DNA from: Burkholderia guangdongensis
GTDB taxonomy: Bacteria > Pseudomonadota > Gammaproteobacteria > Burkholderiales > Burkholderiaceae
DNA length: 64,000 nucleotides
Direction of reading: 5' to 3'
Assembly (NCBI RefSeq): GCF_013403875.1
Contig: NZ_JACBNX010000004.1
Location: 186,001 to 250,000 of the forward strand
Shown: piece by piece, positions 8,800-18,699 of the stretch
How the letters are laid out: every line of letters starts with the position of its first letter
Position numbering within the stretch: the stretch's first letter is position 1
The notes under the pieces: generated by a model
What the model was told of the DNA's origin: nothing
The model's input: the letters and a program-made list of their open reading frames with translations, nothing else
Databases searched by the model: none
Translations under genes and position numbers: made by a program

Positions 8800-8874
8800 T
8801 GGTCCCCCCGACAGGAATCGAACCTGTATCTAGCGCTTAGGAGGCGCTTGTTCTATCCATTGAACTACGGGGAG
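8800..8874 (-). tRNA. tRNA-Arg (anticodon CCU)
   Basis: Read on the minus strand, the sequence folds into a cloverleaf: a 7-bp acceptor stem (ctccccg with cggggg plus one wobble), D-arm gttcaatggatagaac, anticodon arm agcgc-ctcctaa-gcgct, T-arm acagg-ttcgatt-cctgt, and an encoded CCA at 8800-8802. The anticodon is CCU, reading the rare AGG arginine codon. A toxin-antitoxin pair ends 163 bases downstream of its 3' end; tRNA 3' ends are common integration sites, but I found no duplicated tRNA fragment. Confidence 0.95.
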
Positions 8875-8913
8875 CGAGCGGCCCGTTGCGGGCCGCGGAC
8901 AGACAGACGGCAA

Positions 8914-8941
8914 AGTATAGCAAACGCGCGATTCGGTTGAA
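8914..8941 (-). promoter_or_regulatory. Putative promoter of tRNA-Arg
   Basis: On the minus strand TATACT (8914-8919) is a good -10, preceded after 16 bases by the weak -35 TTCAAC (8936-8941). It lies about 40 bases upstream of the tRNA 5' end. Confidence 0.45.
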
Positions 8942-8995
8942 GCGGGGAAACGCACGAACCCGCACGAACCCGCCCGAACCGGGCGACGCGTCCCG

Positions 8996-9178
8996 TCAGA
9001 AATCGACGACGACGAAATCCGCCTTGCTCACGTCGCAGAGCGGGCAGCGCCAGTCGGCGGGGATGTCGGCGAACCGGGTGCCGGGCGCGATGCCTTCCTC
9101 GGGCAGGCCTTCCGATTCGTTATAGATCCACCCGCAGATCAGGCAGACCCAACTCTGGTATTCGGTCACTTCGCTCAT
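8996..9178 (-). CDS. Rubredoxin
   Basis: A 60-residue protein with the two rubredoxin knuckles CLICG (C12, C15) and CPLCD (C45, C48) that hold a single Fe(Cys)4 centre, plus the conserved aromatic core (WVCLICGWIYNESEG). Length is close to the usual 54-60 residues. It is a soluble one-electron carrier, for example for alkane or fatty-acid hydroxylases or for oxidative-stress enzymes; no partner is adjacent, so its redox partner is unknown. Short imperfect repeats of cgcacgaacc lie just downstream of its stop. Confidence 0.94.
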   Translation of the reverse strand: MSEVTEYQSWVCLICGWIYNESEGLPEEGIAPGTRFADIPADWRCPLCDVSKADFVVVDF

Positions 9179-9365
9179 GTGGTGCTCGGGTCGGTCGTTT
9201 GGAATGCCGGGGCAGTCCGTGTCGGTTGCCGCCAGGCGAAAGGCGCAATGTTACCGGATTTCCGCCGATTCGCCCCTTGACGGCGCGCAAACCACCTGCT
9301 CGCGGTACGCGCGTCGCGCGTGCGGTGTATCCTTCGATTTCCTTTCAATCCCGAGGAGGGGAGTG

Positions 9366-9770
9366 ATGCTCAACCGCAAGTGGATCGCGGGCACGGTGTG
9401 CGCGGCGGCGCTCGCCGCGTCGCCGGTCGCGTGGGCCGACGCGCGCGTGTTCTTCGTCGAGCCGCAGAACGGCGCGACCGTGTCGAACCCGGTGCACGTG
9501 CAGTTCGGTCTCGAAGGCGCCGAGCTGAAGCCGGCCGGCGACACGACGCCGAATTCCGGTCATCACCATCTGCTGATCGACGGCAAGCCGGCGCCGAAAG
9601 GCGACGTGATTCCGTTCAGCGATCGCGTGCTGCATTTCGGCAAGGCGCAGACCGCCACCGACCTGACGCTGCCGCCCGGCCGGCATACGCTGACGCTCCA
9701 GCTCGGCGACGGCGCGCATCGCTCGTATGGCCCGGAAGCGAGCAGCACGGTCACGGTCGACGTGAAATAA
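9366..9770 (+). CDS. Secreted DUF4399-domain protein
   Basis: A 134-residue protein with a clear Sec signal peptide (MLNRKWIAGTVCAAALAASP, cleavage likely after AWA at about 24). The mature part has the DUF4399 pattern (VFFVEPQNGATV, then PNSGHHHLLIDG with its histidine run), a small beta-sandwich predicted to be periplasmic. No biochemical function is established for the family. The ATG at 9366 follows gaggagggg (9352-9360). It appears monocistronic, and the spacer after it carries tandem duplications and hairpins. Confidence 0.85.
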   Translation: MLNRKWIAGTVCAAALAASPVAWADARVFFVEPQNGATVSNPVHVQFGLEGAELKPAGDTTPNSGHHHLLIDGKPAPKGDVIPFSDRVLHFGKAQTATDLTLPPGRHTLTLQLGDGAHRSYGPEASSTVTVDVK

Positions 9771-9830
9771 CCGCCACCCGGCGCGTTTCGCAGATTGCCG
9801 CCGTTTGCGCGACGCGTCCAGCCGTCCGTT

Positions 9831-9858
9831 CGGCATAACCCGTCCGGCATAACCCGTC
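9831..9858. repeat. Perfect 14-bp tandem duplication
   Basis: cggcataacccgtc occurs at 9831-9844 and again at 9845-9858, with a diverging third start (cggccgaacc) after it. It is intergenic, between the DUF4399 and ABC-F genes. Confidence 0.9.
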
Positions 9859-9865
9859 CGGCCGA

Positions 9866-9911
9866 ACCGGTGGCGGTGCCCGCCACCGGTACAATGAGCG
9901 CTTCGCTCATT
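9866..9911 (+). promoter_or_regulatory. Two consecutive perfect hairpins in the leader of the ABC-F gene, flanking a TACAAT box
   Basis: accggtggcgg (9866-9876) pairs with ccgccaccggt (9880-9890) across a 3-base loop. It is followed by TACAAT (9890-9895) and a second hairpin, aatgagcg (9893-9900) with cgctcatt (9904-9911). The first has no T-tract, so it is either a terminator remnant of the DUF4399 gene or a regulatory element; the second would lie at the transcript's 5' end if TACAAT is the -10. Confidence 0.5.
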
Positions 9912-9931
9912 CACCTCGGCCGTCTTCCCTC

Positions 9932-11875
<1,944 letters not shown>

Positions 11876-12060
11876 CGCTGGCCGTAACGCAAGCCATAAC
11901 GACCGGAACGGCTGGTTCTGTCACCCGGAACCAGTAAAATACGCCGCGTTCCGGGCCGCTCGGCGGCGCGCCGCGCCCGCTGCGCGCGCCCGCTTTCAGA
12001 GCAGGCAACGCATGTCGTTGTTTCGATTCGCGTTTTTACGACACTCAACGTTTTGTCCAC

Positions 12061-12091
12061 GACGTTGTCCACACGAGCTGGGGACAACGTC
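12061..12091 (+). promoter_or_regulatory. 10-bp perfect inverted repeat with DnaA-box-like sequence upstream of parE
   Basis: gacgttgtcc (12061-12070) and ggacaacgtc (12082-12091) are perfect inverted repeats 11 bases apart, ending 26 bases before the parE start. TTGTCCACA at 12065-12073 differs from the DnaA box TTATCCACA at one base, and TTGTCCAC occurs again at 12053-12060. Confidence 0.5.
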
Positions 12092-12117
12092 CCGATGAAT
12101 GACGAACCTTAGCGCCT

Positions 12118-14100
12118 ATGTCAACGAAGAAGCCCAGCGCGGCCTATAGCGAAGCATCGATCAAGGTGCTCAAGGGTCTCGAGCCGGTCAAGCAGCGGCC
12201 CGGCATGTACACCCGTACCGAGAATCCGCTGCACATCATTCAGGAAGTCATCGACAACGCGTCCGACGAGGCGCTCGGCGGCTACGGCAGGCAGATCGTC
12301 GTCACGCTGCACGCGGACCAGTCGGTGTCCGTCGAGGACGACGGCCGAGGCATTCCGTTCGGCCTGCATCCGGACGAAGGCGTGCCGGTCGTCGAGATCG
12401 TGTTCACGCGGCTGCACGCGGGCGGCAAGTTCGACAAGGCCGCGGGCGGTGCGTATACGTTCTCGGGCGGTCTGCACGGCGTCGGCGTGTCGGTGACGAA
12501 CGCGCTCGCGACGCGTCTGGACGTATCCGTGTGGCGCGACGGCAAGATCGCGACGCTCGGCTTCGCGGACGGCGACGTCGTCACGCCGCTCGTGACGCAG
12601 GCCGCCGCGCGCGGCGACAAGAAAACCGGCACGCTCGTGCGCGTGTGGCCGAATCCGAAGTACTTCGATTCGCCGAACCTGCCGACCGGCGAGCTGCAGC
12701 GTCTGCTGCGCTCGAAGGCGGTGCTGCTGCCGGGCGTCGAGGTCGCGCTCGTCAACGAGAAGACCGGCGAGCGGCAGAGCTGGAAGTACGAGGACGGCCT
12801 GCGCGGGTATCTGCTCGACGAGATGAACGGCAGCGAACTGCTGATCCCGCTGTTCGAAGGCGAGCGCTTTGCCGATTCGCGCACGAGCGACGACACGTTC
12901 GCCGAGGGCGAGGGCGCGTCGTGGGTCGTCGCGTGGAGCGAGGAAGGTTCGCTCGTACGCGAATCGTACGTGAACCTGATCCCGACGCCCGCCGGCGGCA
13001 CGCACGAGTCGGGCCTGCGCGACGGGCTCTATCAGGCGGTGAAGAGCTTCGTCGAGCTGCACAACCTGCAGCCGAAGGGCGTGAAGCTGCTCGCCGAGGA
13101 CGTGTTCGCGCGCGTGTCGTTCGTGCTGTCCGCGAAGGTGCTCGATCCGCAGTTCCAAGGCCAGATCAAGGAGCGGCTGAACAGCCGCGACGCGGTCAAG
13201 CTCGTGTCGTCGTTCTCGCGTCCGGCGCTCGAGCTGTGGCTGAATCATCACGTCGAGCACGGCAAGAAGCTCGCGGAGCTCGTGATCAAGCAGGCGCAGG
13301 CGCGCACGCGCGCGGGCCAGAAGGTCGAGAAGAAGAAGAGCTCCGGTGTCGCGGTGCTGCCCGGCAAGCTGACCGATTGCGAGACCGAGGACATCGCGCG
13401 CAACGAGCTGTTCCTCGTCGAGGGCGATTCGGCCGGCGGCTCCGCGAAGATGGGCCGCGACAAGGAATATCAGGCGATCCTGCCGCTGCGCGGCAAGGTG
13501 CTGAACACGTGGGAGACCGAGCGCGACCGCCTGTTCGCGAACAACGAGGTGCACGACATCTCGGTCGCGATCGGCGTCGATCCGCACAGTCCCGACGACA
13601 GTGTCGATCTGTCGAACCTGCGTTACGGCAAGATCTGCATCCTGTCGGACGCGGACGTCGACGGCGCGCACATCCAGGTGTTGCTGCTCACGCTGTTCTT
13701 CAAGCACTTCCCGCAGCTGATCGAGCGCGGCCACGTGTTCGTCGCGCGTCCGCCGCTGTTCCGCGTCGACGCGCCCGCGCGCGGCAAGAAGCCCGCGCAG
13801 AAGCTGTACGCGCTCGACGAAGGCGAGCTCGAAGCGACGCTCGACAAGCTGCGCAAGGACGGCGTGCGTGAGTCGCAATGGAGCATCAGCCGCTTCAAGG
13901 GCCTCGGTGAAATGAGCGCCGAGCAGCTGTGGGACACGACGATGAACCCGGACACGCGCCGCCTGATGCCGGTCGCGCTCGGCGATCTCGACTACGACGC
14001 GACCGTCGTGCGGATGACGATGCTGATGGGCAAGGGCGAGGCGGCCGCGCGTCGCGGCTGGCTCGAGGAAAAGGGCAACGACGTCGAAGCGGATATCTGA
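12118..14100 (+). CDS. parE: DNA topoisomerase IV subunit B (ParE)
   Basis: A 660-residue GHKL ATPase subunit. ATP-site motifs EVIDNASDEAL, DDGRGIPFG and GGLHGVGVSVTNAL are intact, and the TOPRIM domain has LVEGDSAGGSAKMGRDK and DADVDGAHIQVL. The conserved PLRGKVLN follows. With ParC it decatenates daughter chromosomes. Several features mark it as ParE rather than GyrB: its length, the absence of the GyrB insert, and parC 58 bases downstream. No close RBS precedes the ATG at 12118; a 10-bp inverted repeat lies just upstream. Confidence 0.95.
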   Translation: MSTKKPSAAYSEASIKVLKGLEPVKQRPGMYTRTENPLHIIQEVIDNASDEALGGYGRQIVVTLHADQSVSVEDDGRGIPFGLHPDEGVPVVEIVFTRLHAGGKFDKAAGGAYTFSGGLHGVGVSVTNALATRLDVSVWRDGKIATLGFADGDVVTPLVTQAAARGDKKTGTLVRVWPNPKYFDSPNLPTGELQRLLRSKAVLLPGVEVALVNEKTGERQSWKYEDGLRGYLLDEMNGSELLIPLFEGERFADSRTSDDTFAEGEGASWVVAWSEEGSLVRESYVNLIPTPAGGTHESGLRDGLYQAVKSFVELHNLQPKGVKLLAEDVFARVSFVLSAKVLDPQFQGQIKERLNSRDAVKLVSSFSRPALELWLNHHVEHGKKLAELVIKQAQARTRAGQKVEKKKSSGVAVLPGKLTDCETEDIARNELFLVEGDSAGGSAKMGRDKEYQAILPLRGKVLNTWETERDRLFANNEVHDISVAIGVDPHSPDDSVDLSNLRYGKICILSDADVDGAHIQVLLLTLFFKHFPQLIERGHVFVARPPLFRVDAPARGKKPAQKLYALDEGELEATLDKLRKDGVRESQWSISRFKGLGEMSAEQLWDTTMNPDTRRLMPVALGDLDYDATVVRMTMLMGKGEAAARRGWLEEKGNDVEADI

Positions 14101-14158
14101 TGGCCGCCGGGCCTGATGCCCGGCGCGCACGCACGCGACACAAGAATACGGAATTCAG

Positions 14159-16480
14159 ATGGACGACAACACTCCCGATCTCTTCGCCGAGCCGGCGGCG
14201 CCCGAAGGCGACGCACTGACGCTCGGCCATTACGCGGAGCAGGCGTATCTCAGCTATGCGGTCAGCGTCGTGAAGGGCCGCGCGCTGCCGGACGTCTGCG
14301 ACGGCCAGAAGCCGGTGCAGCGCCGCATCCTGTTCGCGATGAACGAAATGGGCCTTGCCGCCGACGCGAAGCCGGTGAAGTCGGCGCGCGTCGTCGGCGA
14401 CGTGCTGGGCAAATACCACCCGCACGGCGATCAGTCCGCGTACGACGCGCTCGTGCGTCTCGCGCAGGATTTCTCGATGCGCTATCCGCTGATCGACGGG
14501 CAGGGCAACTTCGGCTCGCGCGACGGCGACGGCGCGGCGGCGATGCGCTACACCGAAGCGCGCCTGACGCCGATCGCGAAGCTGCTGCTCGACGAGATCG
14601 ACCAGGGCACGGTCGACTTCATGCCGAACTACGACGGCTCGTTCGACGAGCCGAAGCTGCTGCCGGGCCGGCTGCCGTTCGTGCTGCTGAACGGCGCGTC
14701 GGGGATCGCGGTCGGCCTCGCGACCGAGATTCCGTCGCACAACCTGCGCGAGGTCGCGGCGGCGGCGGTCGCGCTGATCCGCAATCCGAAGCTCACGCAT
14801 GCGGAGCTGATGTCGCTGATCCCCGGCCCGGATTTCCCGGGCGGCGGCCAGCTGATTTCGAGCGATGCGGAAATCTCGGCTGCGTACGAGAGCGGCCGCG
14901 GCAGCCTGAAGCTGCGCGCGCGCTGGAAGATCGAGGATCTCGCGCGCGGCCAGTGGCAGCTCGTCGTCAACGAGCTGCCGCCGAACACGTCGGGCCAGAA
15001 AGTGCTCGAGGAAATCGAGGAGCTGACGAACCCGAAGCTGAAGCTCGGCAAGAAGACGCTGACGCCCGAGCAGCTCAATACGAAGAAGACGTTGCTCGAC
15101 CTGCTCGACGCGGTGCGCGACGAGTCCGGCAAGGACGCGCCGGTGCGGCTCGTGTTCGAGCCGAAGTCGCGCACGATCGACCAGACGGAATTCGTGCACT
15201 CGCTGCTCGCGCACACGAGCCTCGAATCGAACGCGACGCTGAACCTCGTGATGGTCGGCGCCGACGGCCGGCCGGGCCAGAAGGGGCTGCTGCCGATCCT
15301 CGACGAATGGGTGAAGTTCCGCCAGATCACGATGACGCGGCGCAGCCGCCATCGCCTCGGCAAGGTCGACGACCGGATTCACATCCTCGAAGGCCGGATG
15401 ATCGTCTTCCTGAACATCGACGAGGTGATCCGGATCATTCGCGAAGCGGACGAGCCGAAGGCCGCGCTGATGAGCGCGTTCGGCCTCACCGAGCGACAGG
15501 CCGACGATATTCTCGAAATCCGTCTGCGTCAGTTGGCACGGCTCGAGAAGATCAAGATCGAGAAGGAGCTCGAGTCGCTGCGCGACGAGAAGGCGAAGCT
15601 CGAAGAGCTGCTCGCGAACGAAAGTGCGATGAAGCGGCTGATGATCAAGGAGATCGAGGCCGATGCGAAGCAGTTCGGCGACGATCGCCGCACGCTGATC
15701 CAGCAGGAGAAGCGCGCGACGTTCGAGGCGAAGGTCGTCGACGAGCCGGTGACGGTCGTCGTGTCGCAAAAGGGCTGGGTGCGCGCGCTGAAAGGCCACG
15801 GGCTCGATCCGGCCAGCTTCTCGTTCAAGGCCGGCGACAGCCTGTACGCGGCGTTCCAGTGCCGCACGCCCGACACGCTGATCGCGTGGGGCAGCTCGGG
15901 GCGGGTCTATTCGGTCGCAGTGTCGCTGCTGCCGGGCGGGCGCGGCGACGGCGTGCCGGTCACGTCGCTGATCGAGCTCGAATCGGGCTCGCATCTGCTG
16001 CATTACTTCGCGGCGCCGGCCGAGCAGCCGCTGCTGCTCGCGTCGAGCAACGGCTTCGGTTTCGTCGCGAAGGTCGGCGACATGGTGAGCCGCGTGAAGG
16101 CCGGCAAGGCGTTCATGACGATCGATGACGGCTGCCTGCCGCTCGCGCCGATGCCAGTGCTGCCGAACGCGACGCAGGTCGCGTGCCTGTCGGGCGGTGG
16201 CCGCTTGCTCGTGTTCGGGATGGACGAGATGAAGACGCTCGCGGGCGGTGGGCGCGGCGTGATCCTGATGGCGCTCGACGACAACGAAACGCTCGTGCAG
16301 GCGCTCGCGATCGATCCGGCCGGTGTCGTGTTGGTCGGCACCGGCCGCGGCGGCAAGGCGCAGGAGGACGTGCTGGCGGGTGCCACGCTCGCGCCGCACG
16401 TCGGCAAGCGCGCGCGCAAGGGCCGCGCGCCGGACACGAAGGTGAAGGTGGTGAGCGCGCTGCGGCCGATGCTCGGCTGA
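14159..16480 (+). CDS. parC: DNA topoisomerase IV subunit A (ParC)
   Basis: A 773-residue breakage-reunion subunit. The catalytic tyrosine is about Y131 in [10 protein letters not shown]. The quinolone-determining region reads [19 protein letters not shown], with Q92 and D96 where E. coli ParC has S80 and E84. The GyrA-like C-terminal beta-pinwheel follows ([15 protein letters not shown] and related blades), shorter than in GyrA as expected for ParC. It is co-oriented with parE and probably co-transcribed. A 12-bp GC hairpin lies after the stop. Confidence 0.95.
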   Translation: MDDNTPDLFAEPAAPEGDALTLGHYAEQAYLSYAVSVVKGRALPDVCDGQKPVQRRILFAMNEMGLAADAKPVKSARVVGDVLGKYHPHGDQSAYDALVRLAQDFSMRYPLIDGQGNFGSRDGDGAAAMRYTEARLTPIAKLLLDEIDQGTVDFMPNYDGSFDEPKLLPGRLPFVLLNGASGIAVGLATEIPSHNLREVAAAAVALIRNPKLTHAELMSLIPGPDFPGGGQLISSDAEISAAYESGRGSLKLRARWKIEDLARGQWQLVVNELPPNTSGQKVLEEIEELTNPKLKLGKKTLTPEQLNTKKTLLDLLDAVRDESGKDAPVRLVFEPKSRTIDQTEFVHSLLAHTSLESNATLNLVMVGADGRPGQKGLLPILDEWVKFRQITMTRRSRHRLGKVDDRIHILEGRMIVFLNIDEVIRIIREADEPKAALMSAFGLTERQADDILEIRLRQLARLEKIKIEKELESLRDEKAKLEELLANESAMKRLMIKEIEADAKQFGDDRRTLIQQEKRATFEAKVVDEPVTVVVSQKGWVRALKGHGLDPASFSFKAGDSLYAAFQCRTPDTLIAWGSSGRVYSVAVSLLPGGRGDGVPVTSLIELESGSHLLHYFAAPAEQPLLLASSNGFGFVAKVGDMVSRVKAGKAFMTIDDGCLPLAPMPVLPNATQVACLSGGGRLLVFGMDEMKTLAGGGRGVILMALDDNETLVQALAIDPAGVVLVGTGRGGKAQEDVLAGATLAPHVGKRARKGRAPDTKVKVVSALRPMLG

Positions 16481-16485
16481 TGGTC

Positions 16486-16537
16486 CGGCGGCCGGCGCTG
16501 GGCGCCAGGCGTCGCGCGCCGGCCGCCGCATTTGCTA
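16486..16537 (+). terminator. Possible terminator after parC
   Basis: cggcggccggcg (16486-16497) pairs perfectly with cgccggccgccg (16517-16528) over a 19-base loop, then catttgcta. The T-run is poor, so intrinsic termination is uncertain. Confidence 0.4.
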
Positions 16538-16667
16538 AATAGTGTGAAGTGCGGCAATCGGCGCTGAACCGCGCGACACGGCGCCTGTCGAACGTCGCTC
16601 GGCCAGGCCGCGGACCGGACGTCCGCCGCGCCGCGCCGCCGTTTTCCTCAATCACAGGATTCTCGTC

Positions 16668-17126
16668 ATGTCCCACGCTATCGCCGTCGCCTTGTTTCTC
16701 CACCTGCTGGCCGTTGCCGTCTGGGTGGGCGGGATGGTGTTCGCCAACTTCTGCCTGCGGCCGGCGCTGTCGGACCTGTCGCCGCAGCTCCGGCTGCCGC
16801 TGATCGAGGGCGTGTTCGGCCGCTTCTTCAACTGGGTCGCGGGCGCGGTGATCGTGATCCTGCTGTCCGGCGGCGTGCTGCTGATGGCGTTCGGCGGCGC
16901 GCATGCGACGTGGACGCTGCATGCGATGGCCGGCCTCGGCGTCGTGATGATGCTGATCTTCGGTCACATCCGCTTCGCGCTGTTTCCGCGCATCCGTCGT
17001 GCAGTCCAGGCGCAGAACTGGCCGGACGGCGCGCGCGCGGTGGGCGCGGTGCGCCTGCTCGTCGTCGTCAATCTGGTGCTCGGCGTCGTGACGATTGGCG
17101 CCGCCGTGCTGTCGCGCGGCCTCTGA
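16668..17126 (+). CDS. CopD-like small integral membrane protein
   Basis: A 152-residue protein with four predicted transmembrane helices; an N-terminal histidine in [17 protein letters not shown] and another in [11 protein letters not shown] resemble the CopD (copper-resistance) domain core. Stand-alone CopD-like proteins of this size are common in Burkholderia and may bind haem or copper; no copper genes are adjacent, so function is open. The start at 16668 is supported by the hydrophobic N-terminus. It is separated from parC by 187 bases. Confidence 0.78.
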   Translation: MSHAIAVALFLHLLAVAVWVGGMVFANFCLRPALSDLSPQLRLPLIEGVFGRFFNWVAGAVIVILLSGGVLLMAFGGAHATWTLHAMAGLGVVMMLIFGHIRFALFPRIRRAVQAQNWPDGARAVGAVRLLVVVNLVLGVVTIGAAVLSRGL

Positions 17127-17162
17127 TCGTCCGGCGCGCGGCGGCGTGCCATGGCGGCCACG

Positions 17163-17195
17163 GCGGCCAACGCGGCCAACGCGGCCAACGCGGCC
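17163..17195. repeat. 9-bp tandem repeat (gcggccaac), about 3.7 copies
   Basis: Three perfect copies of gcggccaac run from 17163 to 17189, with a partial gcggcc to 17195; related ggcggcca units precede it. The array lies in the 72-base gap between the CopD-like gene and the broken LysR gene. Confidence 0.88.
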
Positions 17196-17198
17196 GCG

Positions 17199-18093
17199 TC
17201 AGCTCGCGAGCATCGCGTCGAGCAGCCACGCGCCGGCGGGCCCGAGCGGCCGGCTGCGCGACCACACCGCATCGACCGGCACCCGGCGCGGCCAGCCGCG
17301 CGCGCGCAACTCGCACAGCCGGTCGCGCGCGAAATGGTCGACCATCCACCGGGGCAGCTCTGCCCAGCCGAATCCCAGCAACGCCATTTCCAGCAGCATC
17401 ATGTAGCTCGGCGCCGACCAGCGGTGCGTGCCCGCGACGGGCATGCGTCGCGCGCCGCGCCCGTGCGGTGCCACATACGTGTTGAGCCGCAGCTCGTGCG
17501 CGTCGCGCAGCGCCGCGTGCGGCACCTCGGCGTCGCCGTGCGCGGCGAGCGGATGCGCACGGCCGACGAACAGCGCGATCTCCGATTCCTCCGCGAGCGT
17601 CGCCGCGCCGATTTCGGCCGGGTACGACGGCTGCGCGGCCATCAGCCCAAGCTGCGCGCGCCCTTGCTGGATCAGGTCGATCACGTCCTCGTTCTCCGCG
17701 ATCTGGCATTCGAGCTCGAGCGCGGGAAAGCGCCGCTCGAGCGCCGCGAGCGTTTCCTCGTAGCGCTGCGACTGGTAGGTGTCCGACACCACGAGCGCGA
17801 GCCGTGCCTCGTCGCCGCGCGCGAGCCGCGCGGCGGTGCGGTCGATCGCCTCGCTCGCGTCGAGCGCGCGCAGCACCTGCGGCAGCAGCGCGCGGCCCGC
17901 GTCGGTCAGCGTCGGTCAGCGTCGGCGAGCGCGTCGCGCGGTCGAACAGCGTCACGCCGAGATCGATCTCGAGGTTCGCGATCGCCTCCGAGACCGTCGA
18001 CTGGCGCTTGCCGAGCTTGCGCGCGGCGGCGCTGAACGAGCCGAGCTGCGCGGCTTCCGCGAAGGCGATCAGGGCTTCGGGCGAATGACGCAT
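17199..18093 (-). pseudogene. LysR-family regulator disrupted by a 10-bp tandem duplication
   Basis: The first part ([23 protein letters not shown], then [14 protein letters not shown]) and the rest ([11 protein letters not shown] to LLDAMLAS) are clear LysR sequence but lie in different frames. The break falls exactly on a tandem copy of gtcggtcagc at 17901-17910/17911-17920. Removing one copy restores [18 protein letters not shown] and a 295-codon frame of normal length. The start at 18093 is chosen because gggag precedes it by five bases. Its divergent neighbour is a PACE efflux gene, the usual target of such regulators. Either a recent loss of the regulator, a reversible slippage switch or an assembly error would explain the data. 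Confidence 0.88.
17901..17930. repeat. 10-bp tandem duplication causing a frameshift
   Basis: gtcggtcagc occurs twice in tandem (17901-17920), followed by the related gtcggcgagc (17921-17930). The extra 10 bases shift the frame of the LysR gene. Confidence 0.92.
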
Positions 18094-18114
18094 GCGGACT
18101 CCCGGTTTCGTCAT

Positions 18115-18129
18115 ATCGGAAAAACCGAT
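18115..18129. promoter_or_regulatory. LysR-type binding site (ATC-N9-GAT)
   Basis: atcggaaaaaccgat is a perfect inverted repeat (5-bp arms, 5-base centre) of the LysR consensus form ATC-N9-GAT. It is 22 bases upstream of the LysR start codon, in the divergent gap leading to the PACE gene, where an autoregulating LysR protein would bind. Confidence 0.65.
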
Positions 18130-18210
18130 GATAACGAATTGGTTTATCCCGCGATAGCCGATCAGAATGAGCGCCGAATGTCAGTTTGATCAGCTTGATC
18201 GGAGGAATCC

Positions 18211-18648
18211 ATGAAATATCTGAAGAAAACGATGGTGGCGCGCGTCGCGCATGCGCTCGCGTTCGAACTGCTCGCACTCGCGCTGTTCGCGCCGCTCGGC
18301 GCGTGGCTGCTCGGTTTGCCGGTCGCGCACGTCGGCGTGCTGTCGGTCGCGATCTCGGCGATCGCGATGGCCTGGAACGTCGTGTTCAACGCATGGTTCG
18401 AGCGCGTCGAGCGGCGTTTCGGGCTCGTGCGGAACGTCGCGGTGCGCGTCGCGCATGCGTGCGCGTTCGAGTTCGGCCTCGTCGTGCTCGCGGTGCCGCT
18501 CGCCGCGTGGTGGCTCGACATCGGCCTCGTCGACGCGCTGCTGCTCGATTTCGGCTTCCTGCTGCTGTTCCTGCCGTACACGTTCGGCTTCAACGCCGTG
18601 TACGACCGGCTGCGCGCGCACTGGGTCGCGCGGCGCGCGATCGCGTAA
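18211..18648 (+). CDS. PACE-family proton-coupled efflux transporter
   Basis: A 145-residue protein made of two tandem bacterial-transmembrane-pair domains and four helices, the PACE (AceI-like) architecture. Each half begins with an R-V-A-H-A-x-A-F-E element (HALAFELLAL with E19; HACAFEFGLV). The membrane glutamate in the first corresponds to the proton-coupling residue known from AceI. Substrates in the family are biocides such as chlorhexidine and acriflavine, plus short diamines. The divergent LysR regulator is frameshifted, so this pump may now be constitutive or uninducible. Confidence 0.9.
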   Translation: MKYLKKTMVARVAHALAFELLALALFAPLGAWLLGLPVAHVGVLSVAISAIAMAWNVVFNAWFERVERRFGLVRNVAVRVAHACAFEFGLVVLAVPLAAWWLDIGLVDALLLDFGFLLLFLPYTFGFNAVYDRLRAHWVARRAIA

Positions 18649-18656
18649 CGCCGGGC

Positions 18657-18685
18657 GCGGAACCGGGGAGAGCGGAACCGGGGAG
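18657..18685. repeat. Tandem duplication, 15-bp period
   Basis: gcggaaccggggag occurs at 18657-18670 and 18672-18685 (15-bp period), between the convergent PACE and chrA genes. Confidence 0.85.
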
Positions 18686-18699
18686 CGCGGATGCCCGCG

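Noticed and set aside
8652..8840. Short plus-strand frame ending in the tRNA region
   Set aside because: It runs into the tRNA-Arg gene and its end reflects the tRNA sequence; no RBS or homology.
13895..16531. An 878-codon minus-strand open frame
   Set aside because: Antisense to parC with low-complexity Arg/Leu/Asp sequence; a shadow of a real gene.
17163..17195. Possible CRISPR array or attachment site
   Set aside because: The 9-bp units are contiguous with no spacers, and no integrase or cas gene is nearby.
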